In this document: positions 12,322-23,639 of the stretch, one piece after another | How the letters are laid out: each line of letters starts with the position of its first letter | Numbering within the stretch: the first letter of the stretch is position 1 | NCBI GenBank assembly: GCA_010094045.1 | Contig: ML986657.1 | Location: forward strand, 144,982-208,981 | Reading direction: 5' to 3' | Source of the DNA: Lojkania enalia | Taxonomy: Eukaryota > Ascomycota > Dothideomycetes > Pleosporales | DNA length: 64,000 nt | Translations under genes and position numbers: made by a program | The notes under the pieces: model-generated | What the model was told of the DNA's origin: nothing | The model's input: the letters and a program-made list of their open reading frames with translations, nothing else | Databases searched by the model: none

Positions 12322-15300
12322 ATGGGCCCCTCAGTCGCGCTTTCCAAAGTTTCCATGGGACTGCCCGCGCTCTTGCATGTACTCCTCATCTGGTCATGTC
12401 TACTCCACCGCTTTGCCGCAGCCCAGATGCCATACAACCCCTCGCGAATACTCCAAAATGGCACCTTGCTCTACATCTTCCGCCCGTCGCCGAGCTCGTC
12501 GTTTCAGTTCGAGCTTGGTTCCGTCAATATCTCTTCCGAGATGAGCGCACCTGAGCCTCCTTACATCACTTTGTATCCCGCCTTGCCCTTCCTCGAATCC
12601 GACTCACCGCGGTCTTTCGCGCCAGTACTAGATCATGACGGCAATATAACTGTATATACGGGGGACTGCACCACAGGTGCTAGCGGCTCTGAGCTCTGGA
12701 GGTTCGCCCCAGATCCATCAGAGAAGAGTGGGAATGGAAGCTGGCAACAAGCGAACGTATCGTACGACAAGAATGACCAGCATGCTCAAGCCATAGGCTC
12801 CAACTACCTCAACGGCGGCGTAGCCTTTTCAAGCATCGTGAATGGCGGGTCCATCAATACAAGCGCATATTTCTTCGGCGGTATGTGCCCTACGGAAGAC
12901 AGTAGTAGTGACTGGCAATCTGCCGCGAACTACTCCAACTTCATGGTTTCATGGGATCCTATTCAGGATGGGACGAAACCCATCGTTTACCAATTAAGTG
13001 AATCTACCAGCCGAGGACCGCCCATTGCGGAGGCGGGGTTTACCTTCACAGGCCTCCAGCCTAGCTTTTCCAATAGGAGCGACGGCACCCAGACCCAGCA
13101 GCAAAATTTCGTCCTCGTTGGCGGCCATACAAGCGCTGCATTCATTAACATGTCACAGGTAGCGCTTTTTGCTCTACCCCAGCAGAGCTGGACCTTCGTT
13201 CCGGTGCTTCAGCCAAATACTCACCGGACGGACCTAGCCATCCGAACAGATATTGAGGACATCGAGCCACGATCTGGGCATACCGCCGTCCTTACTCCTG
13301 ACGGACAGCGTATTATCGTTTCCGGAGGCTGGATTGGCGATATCGACACTCCAGCGGTACCCCAATTGGCGGTTTTGAATGTCGGAGAGGGTTATGGTGG
13401 CCAAGGATCGTGGGAGTGGACAGTACCGTCGACTTCTGGAGATGGTCCCTCAGAAGGTACTGGTATATATGGTCACGGTGCAGCTATGCTTCCTGGAGGG
13501 GTCATGATGATTACCGGAGGCTTTTCGATATCTGCTTCTGATATGCGCTCGCGAAGAGCGAGTCAAATATCGAATACTCAGACCTTCTTTTTCAACGTAT
13601 CATCGAACAACTGGATTTCCAACTATTCGCCGCCTCCGAGATATAATCTGACTCCGGCTACCAAGGAGGAGAGCGGTCCATTCTCGAAGACTGCTCAGAA
13701 GGCAGGTCTTGGGGTTGGCTTGGGCCTTGGTATGGCAGCTGTGCTGAGCTTACTCGCATTCTATATCTGGTACACAAGACGGATGAAAAAACAGCGGAAC
13801 GCCCGCGAAAAGCAACTTCACGACCTAGCTATGGAAGCTCATCGATATAACCTTGTGGGACTCTCGTCGAGTATCGATGGTCGAGGCGGGCAAGTTGACG
13901 CTGTCGGCTATTTTGAAGATCGCAACACCTCTTCTTACTTCTATCCAACTGCAGAACACAATTCTGGTCAGGGGTGGCGGCGAGCCAACGCCCATGATGC
14001 AGAGAGGACCGGACTCCTTGTTGAGATTCCTAGCCCAACCAGAGGACTGCGTCGGAGTCTAGGCGGACGTCAGAATCACCATCTCGTGCGTTATGAAGAA
14101 AGGAGGGCAAGCCACATCCATCCGATTGATGAAGTTGAGGAAGAGCAGGAACAGGAGAATACAACTGACCAAACTCTTCTCGCACATGATTCAGAAATGG
14201 CAGAGACGCCATTAAATGGCAGGGTCTCTATCTTCAACAACGCCCCTAAGCTTGATCCGTTCACCGACAGCCACTTTTTATCTCGTCCGCAGAGGAATGG
14301 AGCGATTCGTTCTGCTCCAGTGTCACCTGCCGGCGATGGAGGACGCGGAACCAGCTATGACCTCGATGACTGGCAGCTAGTTAGTGATCTTCCTCAACAC
14401 CCTAGCCCAAATTCATCGGGGCGAGTCTCGCCCACGAAATCCGACCGTACAGGATCCAATCTCAGCGAACGCAGTAATAGGTCCAATCTCTCGTCAACAT
14501 CTGCAACTGGAAGCATGAGGCGAAGTATATCTTTGCGCTCCTCTACAATCCTAAACAACGCTTCCCATGCCAACCCTTTCAAGACTCCGGAAGCTAGCCC
14601 AACTATAGCGAGCAGGAATAGCGGCACAGGGTGGCAGTCTCCAGCCGATCCACGAACGCGGTCATTTACTAGCATTCGCAGCAACGGCAGGCCAGGTACA
14701 GCGAATGCAGACGCTGATTCGTTCATGACGGCTCGGTCATCATTCATGCAACTACAAGCAGAAGGCGAAGCCCTGTTAGGCGGGAACCCAGAGCGCACGC
14801 GGCCAAATACCTCGTCAACATCTAATGCCACTATATCAAATACGTGCCAGGACATGGAGCCTAGCACTAGTCGCACGGGAACTACCACAGTAGCGACTTC
14901 ATTAATAGATGGCTCAACCCGCTCACGAGAGCGAAGGAAGAGTTGGCTCGGCACGGTTCGAAGAGCACTATCGCGGTCCATTACCACTAATGAACGCACT
15001 CGCTCCCTCACGACGGCTACGCCTCGCCCTGAAGCTTCCTATAAAGATGACCCATTGGAGGTCCCAACGATGCTAGAATCTAAACGACGGAGCTTTCCGG
15101 CGTCATCCCCTCCGAGACGCGCGGCGAGCGATGCGAGCTTCTGGCAGAGCAAGCGAGGACAGAGGGATTGGCTCGATGACGAACTAGACGCTGATGATCC
15201 GAAGGCTAGGTGGAGGCGGAAGGGCGGTGACGACTGGGGCGCGCCTGAGGACCTGGAATTCGCGGAAAAGGAACGAAGAAGGCAGGAGTGGAGGGAACGG

Positions 15301-15720
15301 AGCACGCTAGTCGACCTCACACAAGATGAACCGACCTCGCGGGCGCCCGTAATACTTGGAGATGAGGCATCTAAATATAGGCCGACTACGCCCGCCGAGG
15401 ACGACGAGGACTGGGATGTTGAGGCGGCGGTCGAGAGGCGCGTGGTGCAGGTTTGTTTTACCGTGCCCAAGAGTAGGTTGAGAGTAGTTAATGCGGATGT
15501 GGATCGTGCGAGCGTGGTCTCTTTGCCGAGAGACGACTCGCCGAAGTCGAAGGTGGATAAGGGGGATTTGTCGAGTCCGAGCCGTGTCAGGGACTTGGTG
15601 GGCAAGTTCGAGGAGAGGAATAGCCCGAGGACACCACCGCGCACTTCGCCGAGACCAAGCCCCAGCCCGAGTATAAGGTCGGTCAAACTTCGAGGGAGGG
15701 GCAGCGAGGCGAGTCTTTAG
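12322..15720 (+). CDS. Secretory kelch-propeller protein with TM and long tail
   Basis: Single-exon gene of 1132 residues. The N-terminus has a hydrophobic signal peptide (LLHVLLIWSCLL, ending near FAAAQ). Residues of about 40-440 form a lumenal or extracellular region with kelch-like blades, for example GHTAVLTPDGQRIIVSGGW and YGHGAAMLPGGVMMITGGF, and many N-x-S/T sites. One membrane span lies near 461-483 (Gly-rich GVGLGLGMAAVLSLLAF) followed by the basic stop-transfer YTRRMKKQR. The remaining roughly 650 residues are a disordered Ser/Arg-rich cytoplasmic tail with PxxP-like motifs. This is the layout of fungal 'galactose oxidase/kelch' membrane proteins, whose roles are largely unknown; an adhesion or sensing role would be inference. 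Confidence 0.88.
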   Translation: MGPSVALSKVSMGLPALLHVLLIWSCLLHRFAAAQMPYNPSRILQNGTLLYIFRPSPSSSFQFELGSVNISSEMSAPEPPYITLYPALPFLESDSPRSFAPVLDHDGNITVYTGDCTTGASGSELWRFAPDPSEKSGNGSWQQANVSYDKNDQHAQAIGSNYLNGGVAFSSIVNGGSINTSAYFFGGMCPTEDSSSDWQSAANYSNFMVSWDPIQDGTKPIVYQLSESTSRGPPIAEAGFTFTGLQPSFSNRSDGTQTQQQNFVLVGGHTSAAFINMSQVALFALPQQSWTFVPVLQPNTHRTDLAIRTDIEDIEPRSGHTAVLTPDGQRIIVSGGWIGDIDTPAVPQLAVLNVGEGYGGQGSWEWTVPSTSGDGPSEGTGIYGHGAAMLPGGVMMITGGFSISASDMRSRRASQISNTQTFFFNVSSNNWISNYSPPPRYNLTPATKEESGPFSKTAQKAGLGVGLGLGMAAVLSLLAFYIWYTRRMKKQRNAREKQLHDLAMEAHRYNLVGLSSSIDGRGGQVDAVGYFEDRNTSSYFYPTAEHNSGQGWRRANAHDAERTGLLVEIPSPTRGLRRSLGGRQNHHLVRYEERRASHIHPIDEVEEEQEQENTTDQTLLAHDSEMAETPLNGRVSIFNNAPKLDPFTDSHFLSRPQRNGAIRSAPVSPAGDGGRGTSYDLDDWQLVSDLPQHPSPNSSGRVSPTKSDRTGSNLSERSNRSNLSSTSATGSMRRSISLRSSTILNNASHANPFKTPEASPTIASRNSGTGWQSPADPRTRSFTSIRSNGRPGTANADADSFMTARSSFMQLQAEGEALLGGNPERTRPNTSSTSNATISNTCQDMEPSTSRTGTTTVATSLIDGSTRSRERRKSWLGTVRRALSRSITTNERTRSLTTATPRPEASYKDDPLEVPTMLESKRRSFPASSPPRRAASDASFWQSKRGQRDWLDDELDADDPKARWRRKGGDDWGAPEDLEFAEKERRRQEWRERSTLVDLTQDEPTSRAPVILGDEASKYRPTTPAEDDEDWDVEAAVERRVVQVCFTVPKSRLRVVNADVDRASVVSLPRDDSPKSKVDKGDLSSPSRVRDLVGKFEERNSPRTPPRTSPRPSPSPSIRSVKLRGRGSEASL

Positions 15721-16682
15721 AGGAAGCGCAGGAGTACGAGTAGGAGTACGAGTACTGGACTAGGGACGGAGGGCAAGTAGTTATTTGGGGAATTTGGAGG
15801 TGGCTTGATTTGCTTCTGTTTTTGCGGATGAATGGGTTTCTTGTATATTGGTTAGTTGGATAGCGGGGTGTTTGGTGCCTTTTGGGTTTTTGGCTTTTTT
15901 AGCGATTGTTTTTTTTTTTTTTTTTTTCAAGATTTAGGGCGTATGTACGCAGTCTTTTGGTAGGATGGTTGGCGGGGAGGGTATGCTGTTGGTTTTAGTT
16001 TTGTGTTGAGATGGATAGGCAGTGTACGTTTTGTATGGACGCGTAGATGATTGATTGGATATCAGATATATGCATTATGGTATGACTCACGCCGGATCGG
16101 AACTCGTCACGTATGGAGGATGGTGGGTAGTGGAGGGCAGTGTCCTTAAACTTATTCGCCCCGATCTGTTTACTCTGTTTGCCAGGCGTTGCTCGTGTAC
16201 GAGCCCCTGGCTTGCTCGAAATGCATCCGACTATGGTGGGTTAGAGTTGAGGGGGGGGCTGGTAGGATTTTGTGGGCATTATGAATTGTATGGATGTAAA
16301 GGAGCATGGTAGAGGTAGAAGATAGCGCAATTTTGTGAGTGCTGAGTGTGTACTGAACCTCAGCGCCATTCTATTTCTGCGGCCCGCTCCGCCTTGCCGA
16401 ATGTCACAACTACACGCCGGCTCAAAATGCATTTGCATCCGTCTCTGGATCCGGTGAGAAGCAAGCTGGGGCATCGACTCGCATGTTTGTTCTCCACAGC
16501 GCGGACCAATCAGCGCCCGCTACGTTGAGCATCCCAGCCAGTTTCCGGGACACCGATACTTTACCATGCATCTCTCAGCACGCAAAGCCACCTAACACGA
16601 ACCCAACACGCAGGACCCAACATAAAGCTACTTTTTTTTTTTTTCTATAAAATCAGGGTTTTCTCGGACCTTACGTTACAGG
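15721..16682. other. Intergenic, no gene seen
   Basis: The 3' flank of the kelch gene contains a T19 run at 15909-15927 after T/G-rich sequence, plausibly part of the 3' untranslated and polyadenylation region. A second T-run near 16630-16645 lies about 40 bases before the next ATG. No coding evidence was seen. Confidence 0.45.
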
Positions 16683-17984
16683 ATGGCAGAAGTACCAGCA
16701 ACGTATAGGGAGCGTCTTGCTCAGTTCAGGATTTTGGAAGAGAAGAGGTTTGAGTTGATTGAGGTGGGCAATTACTCTTCTTTCTCTTCTTTATTTTCTC
16801 TTTATTTGTTCTCTGCTAGAATTTCCTTGGACTTTGGTCTTCAAGATCCGCTAACAGGGCTTTCTTTTCCACAGGAACTGCTAGATAAACTTGAGAAGTG
16901 CGAAGCCCAACTTGCCCAAACAAAGCTCGATCTCGAATCTGAACAAAATGTTCGCCGAACGCTACAGGCTGAGGTAGTCGAGGCCAAAGAAAAGGAATCT
17001 GCGCTGTCTCAGAGACAGGTTAGGCTGCGCTTCACCTGCATCCATAAGTTGCAGAGTACTCATATGACCAGGCAAGACGGCCGTTTGTGCTCGTTCTTAT
17101 CGACGCCGACGCCGATGGTTTCATGGTGTGTTGCCAATAAGCCTAGTATTGATGCGTCTCACATCCAACAGTTCCAAGACAAATACATTACACGACGTGC
17201 ACAGGGCGGCGAGTCCTTAGCTGACGAGCTTCTCATACGACTACGCGAGTATCTACGACCACTCTATGACGATGCCGACTCGTTAGATATTCTTGTCCGA
17301 GTCTACGCAAATCTCGAGGGCATGGCAAATTTCCTCGTCCGGCAAGACAAAGTCCGGAACCTTGGCCAACTGAGAGCCTTCGCAACGGGGTTTTGCGGAC
17401 GGATATCTAGCTTCGACTGGATAGACGTCGGAGTCGGGAAAGAGGGGGGGTCGGGCCGGAAAGTGCGAGGTTCGTCTCATCCATGCAAACTGTGTCATTA
17501 CTCCCTCCTTCGACGATGAGAATGCCATTAACACGCTTCTAATATAGAGAACCTCTCCTTCTACACCTCAAACACGCATCTCCGACATATCCTCCTCGCT
17601 TGCTCCCCCACCGACCTCCCGCCCACCCTTCTCTCTACGCTGCCCCTCCCAAAACTTACCCTCCTCGAATCTAGCCCTCTTCCCCCTTCCCTCATCGCCC
17701 TGCCCCTTTCCACCACAAGGTTCCCAACGCTCTTCATCGCCCCAGTGCCCAAGTCGCCCCGACCCAGAGGCAGGAATGGCCCTCAACTTCAGCTTACCCA
17801 GCAGGAGGATCCTGAGGGCGGATCGACGTGGCTAGTTATCCGGCCGGAGCGAAGTAAGTCGCAGGGCGCGGGCCTAAGACGCCGCGGCGAGAGCGAAGAC
17901 GATAATTCCAGTCTGAGTATCTCGATTGGGCCGGATAATACAGTGAGTGTGGATAGCGGGAGACGGCGGCGGCTCGTCGGCTAA
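16683..17984 (+). CDS. DUF7923-like protein without CCCH fingers
   Basis: Five exons: 16683-16763, 16875-17018, 17072-17125, 17172-17469, 17548-17984, giving 337 residues; every junction keeps phase. Residues 1-75 are a coiled coil (LLDKLEKCEAQLAQTKLDLE). Then comes RPFVLVLIDADADGFMFQDKYI, ADELLIRLREYL, VRVYANLEGMANFL and FDWIDVGVGKE, which match the domain (DUF7923) normally found N-terminal to CCCH zinc fingers in fungal proteins. The last exon is Leu/Pro-rich and ends in an acidic/Ser tail. No Cys-Cys-Cys-His finger follows, so this is either a fingerless relative or a truncated copy. In the CCCH relatives RNA binding is assumed; here the RNA-binding part is missing and the function is unknown. 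Confidence 0.75.
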
Positions 17985-18744
17985 AGAAAAAGGCGAAAGA
18001 AGATGGGGTTTTATTGGAAGCGTGACATGGTGTGAAGCTAGGGATGGGACGAATGGGAGAGTTGGGAAGTGTAGTGTTTTGCATGACTTGGCATAGCGTG
18101 CGGGTTGCGGGTTAAATTGTGCTTTGGGAGTGGAGCGGGTTGGGTCGGATTGCATATGGAATATATGGTGTTAGTTTTGACCGTTGATGTTTTCTAAATG
18201 CGGTGGAGAGATGAACGTAACCCTTACGTTGGTGAATTTGATTATGGAAGTAGGTTGTCTCATAAAGAACGCATGTCGCCATCATCGACTATCGTAAACA
18301 AGACAGGGCCCGGCGAGCAAGATCTAAATAAACATCTCCACAAAATAGGTTATTAGCTCCAGGCTTTTCGCTGATCAAGGTCGGGCAGGAATATTGAATA
18401 GCAAGCTGATATCCAGTGATCATAGCTGGACTGGATTTTCTGGGAGCTGAAGCTCTTGAAATTTCCGTTAGATAGCTAGCATAGCAAGCATTCAAATGGA
18501 GTTCAGGGCACCAACAGTTAGTTGCTAGCTAATTACCTAGGCATGAGCTGAGAACGTTCATCAGACTCCGACCAATGATAAGGTCGTGGCTGACGCTTAC
18601 TAACTAATCGACTTGGCATACAGGGAGCCGCATCGTGAACCTCAGCAAGCTCCGTCACCTCTTCCGAACTTGAAAGAACGACCACTCGCGGCCATTGACC
18701 TATCTCCGCCCCTTTACCTCGAAGCTGTGGCCTGACAGATTACA
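17985..18744. other. Intergenic, no gene seen
   Basis: About 760 bases containing the promoter of the complex I subunit gene. Several GCTAGC-type palindromes occur between 18470 and 18540. Nothing else was recognised. Confidence 0.45.
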
Positions 18745-19462
18745 ATGGCGGGTAAGAGAGTGCAAACAACTTTCGCGGTACGTGCATCACCCCATTCTCT
18801 CGAGCCCCTGCAGACCTTCAACTACCCCCCACCGAATCCCACCGGATTCCACCAGCCCGCCCGCTCATATCTGTCCGCAGAAATATACCATCCAACCTAC
18901 CGGAATCTATGCCTTCATCAACCGGCTCTTCGCGATCGACCCCAAGCGGTCCACCGGCGTGCCTCTGAACCCTCAATTCCGAAACCCTCCGCCCGGTGGC
19001 CAGGACCCTATGGAATATGACGACCCCGTCACCGTCCCCGCCGCCGATCTCGCTGAGAATCCATACTGGAAGCGTGACGTTCGACGCCGGTATCCGCAGT
19101 TGTCAACGGTGACGCAGGCGGATGTGGTTGCGTTGCTGGAAGTCGGGAGCGCAGCGGCGCCGAAGAGGGAGTTAATCGGCGATGCGGGCGTGAAGCAGCT
19201 TATTGCTGCGCAAGAGGATGGTACCAAGGGATTGGCAGTTGCATTTGAGAAGAATGTGGGGTTGGCGAAAGATGTGCTGGGCCCCGGGGGTATGCCGCCG
19301 CTGCCCAGTGGACTTCAAATTAGCGGCGAGGCGGGGAAGAAGCGGTATGAGCTACTGGAGGAGCAGACATATGGTCCAGAGTATGTATTCCTCAATTTCA
19401 TCTAGTGATGATGCAGTATGTGCTAATATTTGGATAGTTACCCCTGCCGGACGTTCGCATGA
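18745..19462 (+). CDS. Mitochondrial complex I 21.3 kDa accessory subunit
   Basis: Homologue of the fungal NADH:ubiquinone oxidoreductase 21.3 kDa subunit (NUZM in Yarrowia, related to mammalian NDUFA7/B14.5a), an accessory subunit of the inner-membrane respiratory complex. Exons 18745-18777, 18881-19380, 19438-19462 give 185 residues. The first exon is only 11 codons (MAGKRVQTTFA), followed by a 103-nt intron. Hallmarks are IQPTGIYAFINRLFAIDPKRSTGVPLNPQFR (positions 12-45, quoted in part), DDPVTVPAADLAENPYWKRD, YPQLSTVTQAD and the end DYPCRTFA, which is only reached by splicing the 57-nt last intron. An upstream open frame from 18695 is an artefact of reading through intron 1. Confidence 0.9.
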
Positions 19463-19866
19463 GGCATTCTTTTATGCTAGGACCCTGATATCTGGAGAAT
19501 GAAAGGTAGCAGCAACTGTAAATATAGAATGCTGCATAATGCATGCTAAGTATTTTTTTGTATACTGTGACTAGGATTAACAAGTGTCTGCAATGTGTTC
19601 CACGTCCAACCGGTGTGGTGCAAGTGTTTGTTTACTATGTCATTGATACTGTCCTTAGTTTGGGACTCTGCACTTCCAACTCAGTTACCCTCTGCTGTCT
19701 CCATTTGTTTGTTTGTTTTGGTTTGCTCTTTCCCTACCGTCGCGTCCCAAAAAGCTTGGCACGTTTTGACGATTGACGACTTCCTCCATCTTGTCACCCT
19801 CTACCTCAACTCCACGATAATACTTTCCTCTCTCCCCCCCCGGTGCACTTTGCCAACCTCGTCGCC
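19463..19866. other. Intergenic promoter region
   Basis: About 400 bases. The last 60 before the next ATG (19800-19866) are C-rich and C/T-rich, typical of a fungal leader. No gene was seen. Confidence 0.45.
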
Positions 19867-22402
19867 ATGGCTTCCTTAACAAAGCCACAAACGAAACCTG
19901 AGGAGGTTACACCGCAAGACGTCATCTTCTCCTGCTCCCTCTGCAATGCCACCTTCTCCGAGGTCTACAGCGGCCATGCCGAAACGGTTCAGGGACTCTC
20001 GGATGGCATCAACCCAAAGAACAGGCTGGCTACGAAGCTTTTCCTAGCCGGCTGCAGCCATGTCATCTGCAGCAAGCATTTTGAAGGTGGTGGTGAGCAT
20101 AGCTCTTTTTGTCCCGAGCCGACATATTCGACTCTTCAGAAGTCGGTTGCTAAATGCACATGCACTAGGACCGCCTTTCCACAAAGCAAATGAGAGGCCA
20201 CATGCACCGTGCCCCGTCTGCGTCAAAGAGAAAAGCGACACGCAGCCGCGACAGCTCTTCTCAGTCCGCGGCTTTAAGAAGGGGGAATATGATCCTGGTA
20301 TTCCGAAATGCTTCTTTCTAGCACCACCAATGAAGCTCGACTCATCGGGCGCAGAGATGGAAGCATTACGAGTTAGTGGGAATCATGCTTAAAAAGAGAT
20401 GACATGTTAATCCCAGCCAGTTCCAGTACAAATCGCTCCTTCGGTTCGGCAGAGAAATTACTTGCCAGTCCAAGGAGGCTAGAGACAGGGCATCTGAAAT
20501 GCAATCCGATCTCATGCGTCTTCGGCAGCAGTGCACCGAGCAACAGACGAAGCTTCAGGCCTTAGAGAAAGAGAATGAGCGTTTGCGGCCTATGGAGAGG
20601 GACCTGCTAGGTTATAGAGAACGCATGCCGGCCATTAAACACTTTCTGGGGCTCATCCCTACGTTGACGGAGTAAGATTGCCTCCTCATTATGGCCGTCA
20701 AGTACTGATATATTCTAGGCAAAATGGTCAGATGCGACAGCAATTAGCATCTCTTGGCTATGAAATTCCTCATGAACCTATGGCCTACGATGGCGATCTA
20801 TTTCCATTGGCCGGGAATGATAGTATTATACCCGACAGCGTAGGCGAGCCGATGACTTCGACAAAACGGGCAATATCGAGCCACACTGTAGGCAGGTCTG
20901 CACATGCAACGGCGAATCTAGGAGAGGGCACTTCGTCAAGCCCCCAGGCGCGTCCATATAAGCGACTGAAGCAGCTATCTAGTCAAACGGAGCCAAACAT
21001 CCATGCCCTCCCCACGTCGAAACCGCGGGTCGGGAGCCGGGACCTCATGCCACCACCCTCGAAGCCGCTATCAAGGATCAAATCAATCAAACAGTTTATC
21101 CCTAATTTTAGGAGGAAAGTTTCTCGTGGACGCAACTCCCCACATCCAACTAGCAGTGCTCCTGTGGAACCTGACATTCAGATGTGTGAACGCGGACACT
21201 GGGAGGGCGTTGATCAGCCGGCTCCGTTTACCAGTGCTACCGAGCGACCGCACACGCAACATGGTTTCCAGCAGGAGTCAGTATATATGACAGGGGCATT
21301 ACCTAGAGGCCACCCTCCGCGTCTAGCAGACTCACCCGATCCCGAGGTGCTTCCCAGTGCTATAGTTGAGGAAGATGCTCCGCAGTCATCATACCTCCCG
21401 GCGATGCCACAGGCGGGACAGCCCGTTAGGCTGCCCAGTGCTCCATCCTACATCCAATTAATTGACCTCGGCCAGGATAATGATGTCAATTTGGAGATAC
21501 GAGACCCGCGTCGAAGTTCCGACGCTGAGTATCGGCCAAACCCTCGGTTTGAAGAGAGCATTGAAATACCCAGGAGGAGAGTCCGCAGCAACAATCCCTC
21601 CCGCTGGAGCCTTGGACATGCCCACCTCCGCCAGTCCCCCAAAACTACAACCGAAGTAATCAGGCACCCAGACCCATTGAGGTCAAATCCACCCCGGGAT
21701 TCTGGTCACGGTCCCTCTGGTCGCCCCTCTTTTGATCCAGTGACCCCAGCACCTCAACGGTTCCAGCAACCTGCACAGGCCGAGAGCGTAGTAAGTCCCT
21801 TTTTTGAGAGTAGCCATCACAATTCGCAAGTTTATTCGAGAACCGGAGTCACTGAGAGGAATAGCTTGAATCGTTCAGTGGCCTCTCAATATCAAAGGCC
21901 AAGGATGATGCATGTTCAATCTGACTGGCACGAACCACGCAGCCTCAATGGCCTCTCATTTTTTAATTCCCCTCGCAATACACAGAATGAGCCAATTCGG
22001 TTCGATAATGGGCATGCGAGGTCGAATCAGATGGACCAGTCACAGCAGTATTGGTCGCGCAATCTAGATTCTCGAGGTTTTATGAAACGGCCAGATACTG
22101 AGCGATCTTCGTGGCTAGATGATTCAGCGTATTCTTCGTCTTTTGGTCACGGCCAATCTATAACGTCGTTTCCTCTCAATCATCCGTCGCATTTGCGTGC
22201 TGCACCACTTCCGGCTCCGGTGCCTTCAATTATATCTAGTAATAGATCCCCTGCCCGGTCATCAGGGCCACAATTAGACAGCCTAGCGCACGTAGGCGTG
22301 CGGAGCGGACAACCTATAAGAAGTCATTTCCCTGGGAGTACATTCACCCCACCTACACGGAATCTATTTTCTAGCGCAGGACGACGTAGCGTTCGAAGAT
22401 GA
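19867..22402 (+). CDS. RING-like zinc finger, coiled coil, disordered tail
   Basis: Four exons: 19867-20092, 20169-20371, 20421-20671, 20719-22402, giving 787 residues; ATG in a GCCATGG context. A RING-like metal site is assembled across the first intron: Cys23, Cys26, Cys63, His65, Cys68, His71, then Cys90 and Cys93 (CPVC). A strongly predicted coiled coil follows at about 145-220 (RLRQQCTEQQTKLQALEKEN). The remaining 540 or so residues are Ser/Pro/Arg-rich and disordered. RING plus coiled coil plus Ser-rich tail is the architecture of the Zip3/HEI10 meiotic crossover E3 ligases, so that is one candidate role, but the similarity I can argue is architectural only. Exon 3 could instead start at 20427, dropping two residues. 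Confidence 0.75.
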
Positions 22403-23639
22403 CTTCTTGCTTAATACATCTCATGAAACTTTGAATTGTTTTGAATTATTGTTGAAATGCGTCGGAGGATTAAGGTCGACCCTAACAGGAGGCGGTTGGT
22501 TCAGGCGGGAATACTCCGGACGTACTATCAGCAACTACTAGGGACATGTAGGTAGCAAAATTCTAAGAGTGCCATCCTCTGTTTCATCTGGAACCCTTGC
22601 GGTGATGAAATATGCTCTGGGAGAACGGTGTAGGGGCTGTAAGTTACAACCCTAGGGTACTCAACTCCGTTAACAAATATTTCATACTTGCACGCCGGAA
22701 ACCTGGCACCGTAGTGCGCGATCACGCAATGGCGAGGCGATGATTCTCTGGGATTTCTAAATGAAGAACGGAGCATGAAGTAGCGATCACGTCCCCCCGG
22801 TCCGAAATCCCATACCCGGGTAAACAGATTTTGCTAATGAGGCTCTTTGCCGTTGATGGCAAGATTCTGGAAAAGTCGAATGTTTTTAAATGAAGTTATA
22901 TACCTCGGACCGCGCGGTAGGTTTTTGGCGTATATTAAGACTAGGAAATTTTCATTGGTTGGCCGGTCAGTTATTTCGGCGATGAACAAGGGGTGCTTGC
23001 ATTTCACTGCGCGGTTTACACGACATTAGAGTTAGGATTTGGGTTTCCGCGAATCAGAACCCTGGCTTCCCCGCAAATCTAGGATGGATACTCGGCAGGG
23101 CCCGTAGTAGGATTCAATTATTCATGCTTTACTGGATTCTGCAGCGCAGTCTATACGCTAAGGATGCACAGGAGAAGGGAGAGTCTATTGAAGGATAGGA
23201 GATTCACCAAATGACCTTATCATTCGGTCGCCAGATCCTCATGTTAATAGCAGAATGTACATCACCTCGTTCTCCAGTCATGTTTCAAAGCGATTTTCTG
23301 CCCCGCAGCCCCAGGTACGCGTATTCACCACTAAGACGACCTAGGCGCTCCTCTAATCTAATATGCAATATATTCTCCGGCGCGGCTCTACAAACACAGA
23401 TTAGCGACGCCTTGGAACGGGGATGGATTGAGTGAACCAGGTGATTAAGGTAATCTATTTCGTTCAGGAAACGGAGAGGTTCGCTCCGTGTTGCTAGGGA
23501 CAAAATGAGACGGCAATGGGTCGTGGGATGACATCTTATAGCGTATAAAGATGGGATATTCTCATGATGGTTGGGGTTTTAGGACAGGCTTCCGTCCCCT
23601 TAAGAAAAAGCTTCAGCTCAACCTCTTATTCTGTTTAAA
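22403..23639. other. Intergenic, no gene seen
   Basis: About 1.2 kb. Small open frames on both strands (for example 22528-22776 and 23285-23503) show no family features. The promoter of the endoglucanase lies at the right end. Confidence 0.45.
23544..23549 (+). promoter_or_regulatory. Probable TATA box of the GH5 gene
   Basis: TATAAA lies about 95 bases before the ATG at 23640, followed by a CT-rich and A-rich leader, which is a normal spacing for an inducible secreted-enzyme gene in fungi. Confidence 0.5.

Noticed and set aside
15039..15686. 215-residue antisense frame in the kelch gene tail
   Set aside because: Leu/Ser-rich mirror of the Arg/Ser-rich disordered tail on the plus strand.
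18695..18880. Upstream extension of the complex I subunit (open frame from 18695)
   Set aside because: It reads through intron 1; the 11-codon first exon starting at 18745 gives the conserved MAGKRVQTTFA start.
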